64,000 nt of DNA from Meandrina meandrites (GCA_963693305.1 OY855907.1:39644856-39708855); one strand, 5' to 3'. Shown: positions 27,729 to 39,429, counted from the first letter of the stretch. Notes: generated by a model from the sequence alone, not told the origin. Translations and numbers: made by a program.

Positions 27729-30627
27729 ATAAGTGTGCACATAAGTGTGCACAAAAATGACTGCACAAGCACATAAGTGTGCACAAAGATGACTGTACAC
27801 CCATATAAGTGTACACATAAATTACTGTAAACGAAAATAAGTGTGCACAAAAATGACTATACACGCACATAAGTGTGCCCAAAGGTGACTGTACACCCAC
27901 ATAAGTGTGCACAAAAATGACTGCAAACGCACATAAGTGTGCACAATAATGACTGCACACGCACATAAGTGTGCACAAAAATGACTGTACACGCACATAA
28001 GTGTGCAAAAAAATGACTGTACACGCACATAAGTGTGCACAAAAATGACTGTACACGAACATAAGTGTGAACAAAAATGATTGTACCCCGACATAAGTGT
28101 GCACAAAAATGAATGTACACCCACATAAGTGTGAACAAAAATGACTGTACACGCACAAAAGTGTGCACAAAAATGACTGTACACCCACATAAGTGTGCAC
28201 AATAATGACTGTACACTCACATAAGAGTGCACATTAATGACCGTACACGCACATAAGTGTGCACAATAATGACTGTACACGCACATAAGTTTGAACAAAA
28301 ATGACTATTCACGCACATACGTGTGCACAAAATGACTGTACCCCCACATAAGTGTACACAAAAATGAATGTACACCGACATAAGTGTGCACAAAAATGAC
28401 TTTACACCCACATAAGTGTAGACATAAATGACTGTACATGCACATAAGTATGCGAAAAAATGACTGCACACGCACATAAGTGTGCACAAAAATGACTGTA
28501 CAAGCATATAAGTGTGCTCAAAAATAACTGTACACCCACATAACTGTGCACAAAAATGACTGTACACCCAGATAAGGGTGCACAAAAATGACCTTACACC
28601 CACATAAGTGTGCATAAAAATGCCTGTACACGTACATAAGTGTGCACAAAAAAGACTGTACCCCGACATAAGTGTGCGAAAAAATGAATGTACACAAACA
28701 TAAGTGTGAATAAAAATGACTTTACACGCACATAAGTGTGCACAAAAATGACTGTACACCCAAATAAGTGTGCATAATAATGACTGTACACGCACATAAG
28801 AGTGTACAAAAATGACCTTACACCCAGATAAGTTTGCACAAAACTGACTGTACACCCACATAAGTGTAGACATAAATGACTGTACACGCAGATTAGTGTG
28901 TGCAAAAATGACTGTACACGCACCTAAGTGTCCACAAAGATGAGTGTACACCCACAGAAGTTTGCACAAAAATGACTGTACACGCATATAAGTGTGCACA
29001 AAAATAACTGTACACGCACATAAGTGTGCACAATAACGACTATATACCCACATAAGTGTGCACAAAGATGACTGTACACCCACAGAAGTTTACACAAAAA
29101 TGACTGCACACGCATATAAGTGTGCACAAAAATAACTGTACACGCACATAAGTGTGCACAATAATGACTATACACCCACATAAGTGTACACAAAGATGAC
29201 TGTACACCCACAGAAGTTTGCACAAAAACGACTTTACACGCGTATAAGTGTGCACAAAAATAACTGTACACCCACATAACTGTGCACAATAATGACTGTA
29301 CACCCACATAAGTGTGCACAAAAATGACTTTACACGCACATCAGTGTGCACAAAAGTGACTGTACACCCACACATGTGTGCACAAAAATGACAGTACACG
29401 CACGTAAGTGTGCACAAAAATGACTGTACCCCGACATAAGTGTGCACAAAGATGACTGTACACCCACAGAAGTTTACACAAGAATGACTGTACAAGCATA
29501 TAAGTGTGCACAAAAATAACTGTACACCCACATAACTGTGCACAAAAATGACTGTACACCCAGATAAGGGTGCACAAAAATGACCTTACACCCACATAAG
29601 TGTGCATAAAAATGCCTGTACACGTACATAAGTGTGCACAAAAAAGACTGTACCCCGACATAAGTGTGCGCAAAAATGAATGTACACCAACATAAGTGTG
29701 AATAAAAGTGACTGTACACGCACATAAGTGTGCACAAAAATAACTGTACACCCACATAAGTGTGCATAATAATGACTGTACACGCACATAAGAGTGTACA
29801 AAAATGACCTTACACCCAGATAAGTGTGCACAAAACTGACTGTACACCCACATAAGTGTAGACATAAATGACTGTACACGCAGATGAGTGTGTGCAAAAA
29901 TGACTGTACACGCACCTAAGTGTCAACAAAGATGAGTGAACACCCACAGAAGTTTGCACAAAAATGACTGCACACGCATATAAGTGTGCAAAAAAATAAC
30001 TGTACACGCACATAAGTGTGCACAATAATGACTATACACCCACATAAGTGTGCACAAAGATGACTGTACACACACAGAAGTTAGCACAAAAATGACTGCA
30101 CACGCATATAAGTGTGCACAAAAATAACTGTACACGCACATAAGTGTGCACAATAATGACTATACACCCACATAAGTGTCCACAAAGATGAGTGTACACC
30201 CACAGACGTTTGCACAAAAATGACTGTACACGCATATAAGTGTGCACAAAAATAACTGTACACGCACATAAGTGTGCACAATAATGACTATACACCCACA
30301 TAAGTGTACACAAAGATGAGTGTACACCCACAGAAGTTTGCATAAAAATGACTGTACACGCGTATAAGTGTGCACAAAAATAACTGTACACCCACATAAC
30401 TGTGCACAATAATGACTGTACACCCACATATGTGTGCACAAAAATGACAGTACAAGCACATAAGTGTGCACAAAATTGACTGTACACCCACATATGTGTG
30501 CAGAAAAATAACTGTACACGCACATAAGTGTGCACAAAAATGACTTTACACGCACATAAGTGTTCACAAAAATGACTGTACACCCACATATGTGTGCAGA
30601 AAAATGACAGTACACGAACGTAAGTGT
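27729..30627. repeat. 32-bp satellite array 3 (left of the BEL element)
   Basis: About 90 units. The last units (catatgtgtgcagaaaaatgacag.. to aagtgt) match the subfamily that precedes the array end near 8,650-8,715. The final five bases AGTGT are the target duplication of the BEL insertion. Confidence 0.94.
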
Positions 30628-30796
30628 TGTCATGGAGAAATCACTCCACGAAAAGTAACATTTGTACAGTCCCGCGTGTATTACGTCACTCGGGATTCCC
30701 GCGAACACGTGATAGAAAAGATAGGATTAGAGCCGCCATGTTGGCATGATGTTGTGTTACGAAGGAAAGCTAAAATAAAACTCGCCCAACGCGACA
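30628..30796 (+). repeat. Left LTR of BEL/Pao element
   Basis: 169 bp, TGTCATGG..GCGACA. Contains an AATAAA signal at 30,774-30,779 near its 3' end, consistent with polyadenylation in the R region. Differs from the right LTR at one base. Confidence 0.95.
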
Positions 30797-30815
30797 TGGT
30801 AGCAGAGCGAGAGGA
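30797..30815 (+). promoter_or_regulatory. Likely tRNA primer-binding site
   Basis: TGGTAGCAGAGCGAGAGG begins immediately after the LTR. TGG at this place is the complement of a tRNA CCA end. I could not assign the tRNA species. Confidence 0.6.
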
Positions 30816-31000
30816 TTGAAGAATAAAACAAAAACAAAAGAAACAAAGAAAGCCGTATCTATCGCTTGAAGCCGTTCACATCATCCTCAGCCGAATAATT
30901 CTTTCCTCGAAGCCGTACGTTTTAGTGTTGTCAACAACATCAGCCTCGAATCAGCCGAGTTGACGAATTACCTTGAAACCTAGCCGAAACATTCAGAGAC

Positions 31001-34000
31001 ATGACAGACTTGGGCTCCATTAAGAGACTTATCGGAGCAAGAAAAAAACATGTCGTTCTTAATATTGACACAGCAAAGGAAATCAAACATCGGCCCATTG
31101 ATGGCGATCTTGAAAAAATCCTGGATGAAACTCGTGACAAACGCGATCAGTTGCAGCAGCATTTACGTGTGTGTGAAAGCCTCCGAACGCAACTCGAAGA
31201 CACTGCCAAAGCCGTAGGAAAACGAGAGTATGAAAAAGTTATGGAGGATTATGAAGACTACACCGATGTTGCCTTCGAAGCTGAACAACTTGTTGTGGGA
31301 CTTTCCTCGAAATTGGACATGATAAAAGACAGAATGGAATTTAAACTAAGACGAGGAAGTGTGAAAGTAAACATTGAACTGGAGGAGAAGATGCTGCAAA
31401 TAGAGCAACAAAAAGCCGATATTGAACACCGGAAGTTACAAATTGAAGCAGAGAGGCTTAACTTGGAGAAAGAAAAACTGAAGAAGAAAATTGAGACGGA
31501 AACAGCAAAACCAGGTACGAAACCTAACACTGTTAAATTACCAAAGCTTGATTTCAGTAAATTTGGCGGGAACTTATTGAAATGGCAGGAATTTCGGGAC
31601 TCCTTTGACTCAGCAATACACTCCAATGAATTTCTCAGCCAAGTAGAGAAAATGAATTACCTCAGATCTAAATTAGAGGGAGAAGCTGCAGAAGTAATCT
31701 CGGGGTTAACCTTGACGAATGCTAACTATCAGGAAGCAATCAGACTATTGCAAAAACGTTTTGGACAAAATGAGATTATCATCAATGCTCATTACACTAG
31801 TCTCATGGATTTACCTGCTTCCACATGCCATACATCAGCCTTACGCACAAGCTATGACACAATAGAGAAACACCTAAGATCACTACAAGCCCTGGGGGAG
31901 GATGTAAACACAAAAATGCTGGTATCCCTGATTATGTCAAAGCTACCCAAAGATGTTATTACTCACCTGACTGATCACAAAGTGGATGATCAAGAATGGT
32001 CAGTACAGCTACTGAGAGATAAGTTGCATAGATACATCACTAATCGTGAAAATGCTGCGAGACAGTGTGGGACTCCCAAAGATGAAAGTAAACACCCTAT
32101 TGTAAACATGTGGCCCACCTCTCAGAACAGTGAACACAAAACTACTACCGAAGCATTGTTCTCTGTTCCCAAACCTCCCAAAGATCTGAAAGTCAGAAGA
32201 AGAGATGTCTGTATCTATTGCAATGGAAAACACTGGAGTGACGAATGTAGAAAGTACCCCACTGTGACAGCCAGGAAAGAAAAGATAAAAGGACACTGTT
32301 TCATATGCCTGAAACCAGGCCATAATCAGAAAGATTGCAAGTCAAACAAGGTGTGTGCTCATTGTCAGCAGAAAAATCGTCACCACAGAAGTCTTTGCAT
32401 TAACAAATTTCCAGAGAAACCGGCAGAAACTGTAAACACAGTGACTGAACCGATATCCACCACCATCACAGCAGAGAATACCCTGCTAGCTTCTGATGAG
32501 CATGTACTAATGCAAACAGCCACCGCTGAAGTAGAAGATCTACAAAAAGCAAGAAAAGAGACTGTCAGTTTACTTCTGGATACAGGTAGCCAAAGAACCT
32601 ACATTACTGAACAGCTGGCAGAAAGACTTCAGTTACCAATGAGAGGATCTGAGACCCTAACAGTCTACACATTCAGCTCATCCAAACCCAGACAGCTGCA
32701 GACTCCTGTTACTGAACTCAGGTTGTTAACCAAAGATGGATCATCCCTGCACTTGAGAGTCAATGTTGTACCCAAAATAACTGGTACCCTGCAAAGAGCA
32801 AGCTTTGATACAAAGAACATTGAACACCTTCTTAAGGACATTACACTTGCTGATTCAGTCCCAACTTCCAAAGAAGCCGCCAGCATAGAGCTACTGCTTG
32901 GAAATGACTATTATTGTGACATTTTTTCTGGTGACATATCAATGAAAGAAGTTATTCCAGGATTGAATCTCATGGCATCCAAGTTGGGATGGATTCTGAC
33001 AGGCAGAGTTAAGTCTCAAGAAGCTCAATCTGCTCCTTCTGTGTCAATGCTTACATACACATCCAGTCCAATCAGAGCACATCTTACTGCACAGGAACTA
33101 CCTATTGAACATAAAACAACATTGGAAGAATTTTGGAAACTTGAAACACTCGGAATCAGTGAACCTATGTGTGCAAATGATGATGATAAAGCCCTGCAGA
33201 AATTTAATGACACTGTCAGATTTGAAGATGGGCGTTACCAAGTAACCTGGCCCTGGAAAGAGGAATCTCCGTCATTGCCAACCAATTATGACCTGGCAAT
33301 GGGAAGATTGAGATCCCTTGTCAATAGACTCATGAGAAACCCAGAACACCTGACAAAGTATGATGCAGTCATTCAGGACCAATTACAAAAGGGCATCATT
33401 GAAGTTGTACCTGATGAAGATTCTGCAAACACATTGAAGCATTACATCCCACATCATGAGATAGTGACACCCGAGAAGACCACCACAAAGATACGCATTG
33501 TCTTTGATGCCTCCGCCAAAACCAGAAAGGGAAGTCAAAGCCTGAATGAAAACCTACACCGCGGCCCAATAATACTGGAAGATTTGTGCGGACTACTGAT
33601 GAGGTTTAGACTTAACAAAGTCGCCCTGGTTGCTGATGTCGAAAAAGCTTTTCATCAAGTGGGACTTCAACCGGATGACAGAGATGTAACAAGATTTGTT
33701 TGGTTAAAAGATGCCACAAAGCCTACCCTGGAAAACAATGTCCAGGTACTGAGATTTACCAGAGTCCCATTTGGAATGATATCTAGCCCATTCCTGCTGG
33801 CTGCAACAGTCAAGTGTCATTTGAACAGAGCAGATACCCCAGTAGCCAAAAAGATTTCAGACAATATGTACGTGGACAACATGATCACAGGAGTTGCCAC
33901 ATCAGAAGAAGCAGACGAATTCTACAAAGAAGCAAAGTGCCTTTTCCAGTCCTCATCAATGAATCTCCGAGAGTGGGCATCAAACTCTCAAGACTTCCTC

Positions 34001-35845
34001 CAGAGCGTCCCAGAAAGTGATCGAACAAGTGGAGACACTATGAAAGTTCTTGGAACTACCTGGAACATGAACAGTGACACAATTATTATCAATGGATCTC
34101 ACACTTCATCCTTTCAAGTCACTTCCAAAAGAGAAGCATTGCAGTCTATCAGCAGAATTTATGATCCATTAGGTTTCTTCTCGCCAGCCACACTCAATGG
34201 AAAACTGTTCATTCAAGAACTGTGGAAACAAGAGTTAGATTGGGATGAAAAACTCACTGAATCACAACAGCAAGAGTGGTACAAGCTGCATGAAGACCTT
34301 AGCCCACTGTCCTCCCTGTCCATACCTAGATACATAGGAGGAGATGAATACAAACTGTTTTGTTTCACTGATGCTTCGGCCAAGGCATACTCAGCAGCTG
34401 TTTACCTGTACTCCGCAGTGGACAAAACCGCCAATGTTAACCTGGTATTCTCCAAAGCACGTGTTGCCCCAACAAAGCAACTTAGCATTCCAAGATTGGA
34501 ACTATTAGCGGTTCTTATTGGAACTAGATGCCTAAACTATGTGACTGAACAACTCCAGTTACCAGTGACTGATCGGATACTGTGGACAGACTCGCAGTGT
34601 GTTCTTCACTGGATGAAAAGCCGCAAACCCCTACCCATATTTGTCCAAAACAGGCTGAAGGAGATAACCTCTCACAAAGATATCAAGTTCAGATATGTCA
34701 CCACAACTCAGAATGCAGCTGACTTAGCCACCAGAGGTGTTTCCACAGAGGAACTCGTTAACAATCAATTGTGGTGGCATGGACCATCTTGGCTCGGTGA
34801 TCAAGAGACCAAGTGGCCTTCATGGGACTTTCAGCAAATTGACGAAAACACATTGGAAAAGATGGCCAAACAGCTTGCTGGTCCACAGATTATGTACGAG
34901 ACCTCAGCCCTGATTGAAATGGATCGCAAGAAAGACCACTCTGACAAGCCAGTTGCCCCGTTTGAGCTGAATGAAAACAATTATTCTTCCCTAACAAGAC
35001 TTCTCAGAGTGACGGCATGGGCCTTACGATTCATTCAAAAACTTCAAAAGAAGAGTACCGAGAAAGAAGAACTTAAAGCTGAAGAAATAAACCAAGCGGA
35101 AACCATGTGGGAAAGACACGTCCAGAACAGCAGTTTTGCATCAGAGATTACAGCAATCAAGAATAATACAAGAAACAATCTGAAGAGTCAACTAGGACTG
35201 AGGATAGATGAGAATGGAATCCTTCGCTGTCATGGCAGGTTGATCAGAGAAAACCTCCCAGAAAGTACCTTCTACCCCAAGCTTCTACCGAGGAACCACG
35301 CCTTTACAAGTTTAGTCATCAACAGCTTCCATGAAAAGTTGATGCATGCTGGAGTATCCCATACGTTGTCAGTTATCAGAAGAGAATTCTGGATACCACA
35401 AGGAAGAGCAACAGTGAGAAAGGTTCTCCTGAACTGTCGAAGATGTAGAAGACATCAAGGAGGACCATACAGAATGCCCCAGATGGCTCCGTACCCAGCC
35501 TCAAGAATAGAAGAGTCATCACCCTTTACATATACAGGCCTTGACTATCTAGGAGCCTTGTATGTGAAAGTGAATAACGAATCAGCAACACAGAAGGTGT
35601 GGGTCTGCCTATTTACCTGCTTAGCAGTAAGAGCTGTTCATTTAGAAATCATTAATGACATGTCTGCAGGACAATTCCTCTTGTGCCTTAGAAGATTTAT
35701 CGCCAGGCGTGGCAAGCCGAAAGAGATTATATCAGACAATGCCTCACAATTCAAGCTAGCCAAGTCCACTGTTGATGAAGCATGGAAGTTTGCCAACATC
35801 GGAACAATGCATGTTCTTTGCAAATATTTTATCAGTATTGGATAA
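31001..35845 (+). CDS. BEL/Pao gag-pol polyprotein, interrupted in the integrase
   Basis: A 1,614-codon frame starting at the first ATG after a ~200-bp leader. In order it shows: a charged coiled-coil-like N-terminus (about 90-170); a DUF1759-type gag region from KLPKLDFSKFGG (179) to about 330; three Cys/His knuckles (about 403-460, including CFICLKPGHNQKDC); an aspartic protease of DUF1758 type with LLLDTGSQ (about 524-530); reverse transcriptase with IRIVFDAS (830), VADVEKAF, VPFGMISSP and YVDN (about 956); a Pao/A17 and RNase H region with FTDAS (about 1,122), RLELLA and LWTDSQ (1,192); an integrase zinc-binding region (His near 1,443, Cys pair near 1,476); and an integrase core with GLDYLG (1,512) and SDNASQF (1,577). 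Residues after 35,795 are encoded by the inserted LINE, and the catalytic Glu lies in the distal fragment at 39,430-40,287. As it stands the integrase is disrupted. Confidence 0.95.
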   Translation: MTDLGSIKRLIGARKKHVVLNIDTAKEIKHRPIDGDLEKILDETRDKRDQLQQHLRVCESLRTQLEDTAKAVGKREYEKVMEDYEDYTDVAFEAEQLVVGLSSKLDMIKDRMEFKLRRGSVKVNIELEEKMLQIEQQKADIEHRKLQIEAERLNLEKEKLKKKIETETAKPGTKPNTVKLPKLDFSKFGGNLLKWQEFRDSFDSAIHSNEFLSQVEKMNYLRSKLEGEAAEVISGLTLTNANYQEAIRLLQKRFGQNEIIINAHYTSLMDLPASTCHTSALRTSYDTIEKHLRSLQALGEDVNTKMLVSLIMSKLPKDVITHLTDHKVDDQEWSVQLLRDKLHRYITNRENAARQCGTPKDESKHPIVNMWPTSQNSEHKTTTEALFSVPKPPKDLKVRRRDVCIYCNGKHWSDECRKYPTVTARKEKIKGHCFICLKPGHNQKDCKSNKVCAHCQQKNRHHRSLCINKFPEKPAETVNTVTEPISTTITAENTLLASDEHVLMQTATAEVEDLQKARKETVSLLLDTGSQRTYITEQLAERLQLPMRGSETLTVYTFSSSKPRQLQTPVTELRLLTKDGSSLHLRVNVVPKITGTLQRASFDTKNIEHLLKDITLADSVPTSKEAASIELLLGNDYYCDIFSGDISMKEVIPGLNLMASKLGWILTGRVKSQEAQSAPSVSMLTYTSSPIRAHLTAQELPIEHKTTLEEFWKLETLGISEPMCANDDDKALQKFNDTVRFEDGRYQVTWPWKEESPSLPTNYDLAMGRLRSLVNRLMRNPEHLTKYDAVIQDQLQKGIIEVVPDEDSANTLKHYIPHHEIVTPEKTTTKIRIVFDASAKTRKGSQSLNENLHRGPIILEDLCGLLMRFRLNKVALVADVEKAFHQVGLQPDDRDVTRFVWLKDATKPTLENNVQVLRFTRVPFGMISSPFLLAATVKCHLNRADTPVAKKISDNMYVDNMITGVATSEEADEFYKEAKCLFQSSSMNLREWASNSQDFLQSVPESDRTSGDTMKVLGTTWNMNSDTIIINGSHTSSFQVTSKREALQSISRIYDPLGFFSPATLNGKLFIQELWKQELDWDEKLTESQQQEWYKLHEDLSPLSSLSIPRYIGGDEYKLFCFTDASAKAYSAAVYLYSAVDKTANVNLVFSKARVAPTKQLSIPRLELLAVLIGTRCLNYVTEQLQLPVTDRILWTDSQCVLHWMKSRKPLPIFVQNRLKEITSHKDIKFRYVTTTQNAADLATRGVSTEELVNNQLWWHGPSWLGDQETKWPSWDFQQIDENTLEKMAKQLAGPQIMYETSALIEMDRKKDHSDKPVAPFELNENNYSSLTRLLRVTAWALRFIQKLQKKSTEKEELKAEEINQAETMWERHVQNSSFASEITAIKNNTRNNLKSQLGLRIDENGILRCHGRLIRENLPESTFYPKLLPRNHAFTSLVINSFHEKLMHAGVSHTLSVIRREFWIPQGRATVRKVLLNCRRCRRHQGGPYRMPQMAPYPASRIEESSPFTYTGLDYLGALYVKVNNESATQKVWVCLFTCLAVRAVHLEIINDMSAGQFLLCLRRFIARRGKPKEIISDNASQFKLAKSTVDEAWKFANIGTMHVLCKYFISIG
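35782..35795. repeat. Left target-site duplication of the LINE
   Basis: ATGGAAGTTTGCCA, perfectly repeated at 39,429-39,442. It lies inside the BEL integrase reading frame. Confidence 0.95.
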
Positions 35846-38800
35846 GAGCGATCTTAATTCAAGTAGTCAGTTAATTATTGGAGGCGATTTTAATGTCCAT
35901 TTGGATGCTGAGATGGACAATGGAGGTGGTCGGGTGGAGAAAAAAGACTCCGTGAAAAATATTTTTGACATAAAATTAGCATATGATCTAGTAGATATTT
36001 GGCGAATTAGAAATCCTGACAAGAGACAATATACTTGGCGGCAAAAAAGACCTGTGGTCCAGAGACGCCTTGATTACTGGCTAATTAGCGACTGTATGCA
36101 AGATTTTATCGAAAACACTGATATCATACCTTCTATTAAATCTGATCACTCCGCTATTACCTTACAAATTAATAGTATAGAAGACAAAGTTCGTGGCCCT
36201 TCACATTGGATGTTTAATTCCAGTCTTTTGGAAGACAATACTTATATTGAACTCATCAGTTCTAGTCTTGAAGTTTGGCTGAAAGAGTTTGATGATATCC
36301 ATGACAAACAGCTTCTTTGGGATCTAGTAAAATATAGAATAAGACAAACTACGATCTCGTACAGTAAAAGAAAGGCTAAAGTAAGACGAAACAAACTTGT
36401 CGAGTTAGAAAGCAAACTAAAAGAGAGTGAACTGCTGTGCGCTTCTCACCCCTCGGAGAAAAACTTGGAAGACTTAGAAAAGTATAAGATTGAATACGAC
36501 TCAATATATGATTATATTACTCAGGGAAACATCATCCGATCAAAAGCCGCATGGTATGAGAAAGGAGAAAAAAATAACAAATATTTCTTAAATCTTGAAA
36601 AATCCAGAAAAGCCAAAAATTGTATACGAAAGTTACTTAACAAAGAGGGACAAGAAATAATTAACAGTAAGGCTACCATGTCTGAATTAAAGGATTTCTA
36701 TGAAGATCTCTACGATAATAAGGACCCGGATACAGACGTTGACGAACTGCACACTTTTACTAAAAACCTTACCATACCAAAATTGTCAAATTACCAGCAG
36801 CTCCTTTGCGAAGGTCAGTTAACCAATACTGAATGCTACAACGTTTTAGATCAACTAAAGAACAACAAATCTCCAGGTAATGATGGCTTAACAGCCGAAT
36901 TTTACAAACATTTCTGGCCTGTACTAGGCAACCTCCTAGTAGACTCCTTAAATGCTGCCCATATAACTGGGAAACTATCAAACTCACAACGACAAGCTGT
37001 TATTCGACTTATTGAAAAAAAAGACAAAGATAAACGGTACATTGAAAATTGGAGACCCATATCTCTGCTAAATGTAGATTACAAGATCGGATCCAAAGCT
37101 CTAGCAACCAGATTGGAAAAAGTGCTTCCGGACATTATTAACCAAAATCAATGCGCATATGTGAAGGGCAGAACTATTTTTGATGCAATTAGGTCAATTA
37201 ATGATGTAATGGAATATACCAAACTTAACAATATTCCCGGCTTAATGACTTCTTTTGATTTTAAAAAGGCCTTTGATTCATTAAATTGGCAATATCTTGT
37301 CAATACACTAGAAGCCTTCAATTTTGGTGAATCGTTTATTCGATGGGTCAAAGTCTTTTATTCCGACATCTCAAGCTGTGTGATGAACAATGGGTTTGCA
37401 TCACAACTCTTTGAAATCAAACGTGGAGTGCGTCAAGGTGACCCATTGTCGCCTTACCTTTTCATTATCGCGCTTGAAATTCTTAATATTTCAATACGTG
37501 AAAATAAAGAAATTATAGGTATCAAAGTAGGCAATGAAGAGATAAAACTTAATGTTTTCGCAGATGATCTTACCACTTTCGTTAAAAATACGAGATCCTT
37601 TTTTTCTCTAAAACAGGTTATTAATAATTTTGGATATATTTCGGGATTAAAACTAAACGAAGAAAAAACAGAGGTATATTGGCTTGGCAGCTTACACAAT
37701 TCCCCTGAAGATCTTGGAATAGACAACGTTAACAAGCCAATGAAAATTTTAGGTATATTTTTTACCTACGACTGGCAAAAATTCCAAGAACTTAATTTTG
37801 AAAAAATTATTACCTCTATAAAAAAATCCTTAAATATATGGCAATGGAGAAACTTAACTTTACTTGGCAGAATTCAGATCATCAAAACCTTCGCTATTCC
37901 TAAGTTTATGTTCCGAGCCTCTCAAATCCCTCTCACAAAAGAAATTATCAAGGAGATAAACTCGGTACTTTTTAAATTTGTATGGAAATCTAGAAAAGAC
38001 AAAATAAAGCGAAAAACTCTTATCAGTGATTATAAAAATGGAGGATTAAGAATGCCTCACTTAGAAACGCTTATAAAAACCCAAAGAATCATGTGCATGA
38101 AAAAATATTTCGATAGCTATAATAGCACATGGAAGGTGTTTCTCGATAACTACCTTTCAGAATTCGGAGGTTCGTTTCTATTGAAATGCAATTACGATAT
38201 AAAATTCCTCCCCAAGACTCTTCCGAGGTTCTATAAAGAATGTCTTAATGAGTGGGCAAGTTACAAAGAAACGCACATTCATACTCCATCGAACGTGTTA
38301 AATGAAATTATGTGGAATAATAAGTTCATTTGTATAGGTGCAAAACCGCTGTTTAGAAATAGAATAGCCAAGAAAGGCATAATCAAATTATGTGACCTAT
38401 TGGATGACACAGGTAAACTAAAGACCTGGGACGTATTACAGAGCAAAAATATTACGATGGCTGAGTATTTTCTTCTTATGAGTGTTTTTGACACAATCCC
38501 ATTAGAATGGAAAAATATTTTGAAACAACAATTACAAATGGCACAAGGTGATGGCAACAATTCTAATGACATTGTTTTCCCTACTACTTCGAGGGTGCTA
38601 TATTGGGATCTTGTTAAGAAATTCGAGACTAACCCAACATCAAAATACAAATATGAAGAGTTGTTTCCAACAACCGATCTGCCATGGCAAGAAATTTATC
38701 TTATTCCTAGAAACGTAACTGTAGACACCAAAACTAGAGAATTCCAGTTTAAATATTTACATAGAATTGTTTTTACTAATAAAGCCCTTTTTAAAATGGG

Positions 38801-39194
38801 CATAGTTTCTTCATCTCTATGCACGTTCTGTGGGAAGTTTGAGGAATTCCTCGAGCATTTATTTATTCATTGTGAAATTACCTCCAGCTTCTGGCTTTCA
38901 GTAACGGAATGGCTAAAAATTTATTTTACCAACCTTCAAAATTTAAACGCTTCTAATATAACATTTGGGTTTTTTAGAAAAGATTTCCTTTTACTAAATC
39001 ATATTGTTATCCTTTCCAAGCAAGTAATCTTTCAATGTCGAAATCTTAATATAAAACCATCCCTTTCATTACTGAAAGCCAGGATGAAAACAACCTACGA
39101 ATTGGAGCTCTCCATAGCTAAACAGAATCAAACGTTAGAGATTCACAACAAAAAATGGAAAGAACTGCTCCCTGTTGTTTCAGGACTAGTTTAA
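35796..39194 (+). CDS. LINE ORF2 (endonuclease part, reverse transcriptase, C-terminal zinc knuckle), 5' partial
   Basis: Open for over 1,130 codons; the frame extends upstream by chance to an ATG at 35,772 in BEL sequence. Counting from 35,772, the residual APE-type endonuclease shows GDFN (38-41), RRLDYWLI (near 99-105) and SDH (124-126); the N-terminal catalytic half is absent. The reverse transcriptase has SPGNDGLTAEF, WRPISLLNVDYK, SFDFKKAFDSL, RGVRQGDPLSP and the FADD catalytic box (about 596-599). A thumb-like region KILGIFF follows, and a C-terminal CTFCGKFEEFLEHLFIHC knuckle lies near 1,016, as in L1-type ORF2 proteins. No internal stop is present, so the copy is young. The motif pattern fits the L1/Tx1 group; exact clade not determined. 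Confidence 0.93.
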   Translation, partial: TSEQCMFFANILSVLDKSDLNSSSQLIIGGDFNVHLDAEMDNGGGRVEKKDSVKNIFDIKLAYDLVDIWRIRNPDKRQYTWRQKRPVVQRRLDYWLISDCMQDFIENTDIIPSIKSDHSAITLQINSIEDKVRGPSHWMFNSSLLEDNTYIELISSSLEVWLKEFDDIHDKQLLWDLVKYRIRQTTISYSKRKAKVRRNKLVELESKLKESELLCASHPSEKNLEDLEKYKIEYDSIYDYITQGNIIRSKAAWYEKGEKNNKYFLNLEKSRKAKNCIRKLLNKEGQEIINSKATMSELKDFYEDLYDNKDPDTDVDELHTFTKNLTIPKLSNYQQLLCEGQLTNTECYNVLDQLKNNKSPGNDGLTAEFYKHFWPVLGNLLVDSLNAAHITGKLSNSQRQAVIRLIEKKDKDKRYIENWRPISLLNVDYKIGSKALATRLEKVLPDIINQNQCAYVKGRTIFDAIRSINDVMEYTKLNNIPGLMTSFDFKKAFDSLNWQYLVNTLEAFNFGESFIRWVKVFYSDISSCVMNNGFASQLFEIKRGVRQGDPLSPYLFIIALEILNISIRENKEIIGIKVGNEEIKLNVFADDLTTFVKNTRSFFSLKQVINNFGYISGLKLNEEKTEVYWLGSLHNSPEDLGIDNVNKPMKILGIFFTYDWQKFQELNFEKIITSIKKSLNIWQWRNLTLLGRIQIIKTFAIPKFMFRASQIPLTKEIIKEINSVLFKFVWKSRKDKIKRKTLISDYKNGGLRMPHLETLIKTQRIMCMKKYFDSYNSTWKVFLDNYLSEFGGSFLLKCNYDIKFLPKTLPRFYKECLNEWASYKETHIHTPSNVLNEIMWNNKFICIGAKPLFRNRIAKKGIIKLCDLLDDTGKLKTWDVLQSKNITMAEYFLLMSVFDTIPLEWKNILKQQLQMAQGDGNNSNDIVFPTTSRVLYWDLVKKFETNPTSKYKYEELFPTTDLPWQEIYLIPRNVTVDTKTREFQFKYLHRIVFTNKALFKMGIVSSSLCTFCGKFEEFLEHLFIHCEITSSFWLSVTEWLKIYFTNLQNLNASNITFGFFRKDFLLLNHIVILSKQVIFQCRNLNIKPSLSLLKARMKTTYELELSIAKQNQTLEIHNKKWKELLPVVSGLV

Positions 39195-39383
39195 ACAGAA
39201 ATAGTTCTTGCTTTTTTTTTTTTTTTACAATTAATAGTGAAATACTACCTCGCATTTAATCATGTAATCGATGTTTTTTTTTTGTAATTAGACTTTTTTT
39301 GTTTGCTTGTTTATCTTGTCTTTTGTGTTTTTTTTTTTATATTTTTTCTTTTGTTAAAGAATTGTAAGCGTGTTGGTAAGTAA

Positions 39384-39423
<40 letters not shown>

Positions 39424-39428
39424 AAAAA
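39195..39428 (+). other. LINE 3' UTR, TA microsatellite and A-tail
   Basis: T-rich tracts alternating with short unique sequence, then a run of alternating TA and a terminal run of A. Ends exactly at the right target duplication. Confidence 0.85.
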
Positions 39429-39429
39429 A

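Larger units (their letters stand above)
35796..39428 (+). mobile_element. 5'-truncated L1/Tx1-like LINE inserted in the BEL integrase
   Basis: 3,633 bp flanked by a perfect 14-bp target duplication. The 5' end begins inside the endonuclease domain, so ORF1 and the start of ORF2 are missing, typical of incomplete target-primed reverse transcription. The 3' end has a T-rich untranslated region, a (TA)n run near 39,388-39,417 and a short A-tail. Same orientation as the BEL element. Confidence 0.94.

Noticed and set aside
1619..30491. Dozens of long minus-strand reading frames rich in Cys, His, Val and Tyr (up to about 410 codons)
   Set aside because: The reverse complement of the 32-bp unit has no stop in any frame. 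Because 32 is not divisible by three, the frames rotate through the same sequence with a 32-residue cycle. A random 32-bp unit has about a 0.2 chance ((61/64)^32) of this on a given strand. Overlapping frames are open simultaneously, so there is no sign of selection for one protein.
30592..30819. 75-codon plus-strand frame across the BEL left LTR (and 80 codons at 40,384)
   Set aside because: Runs through the LTR and satellite boundary. The LTR function explains the sequence.
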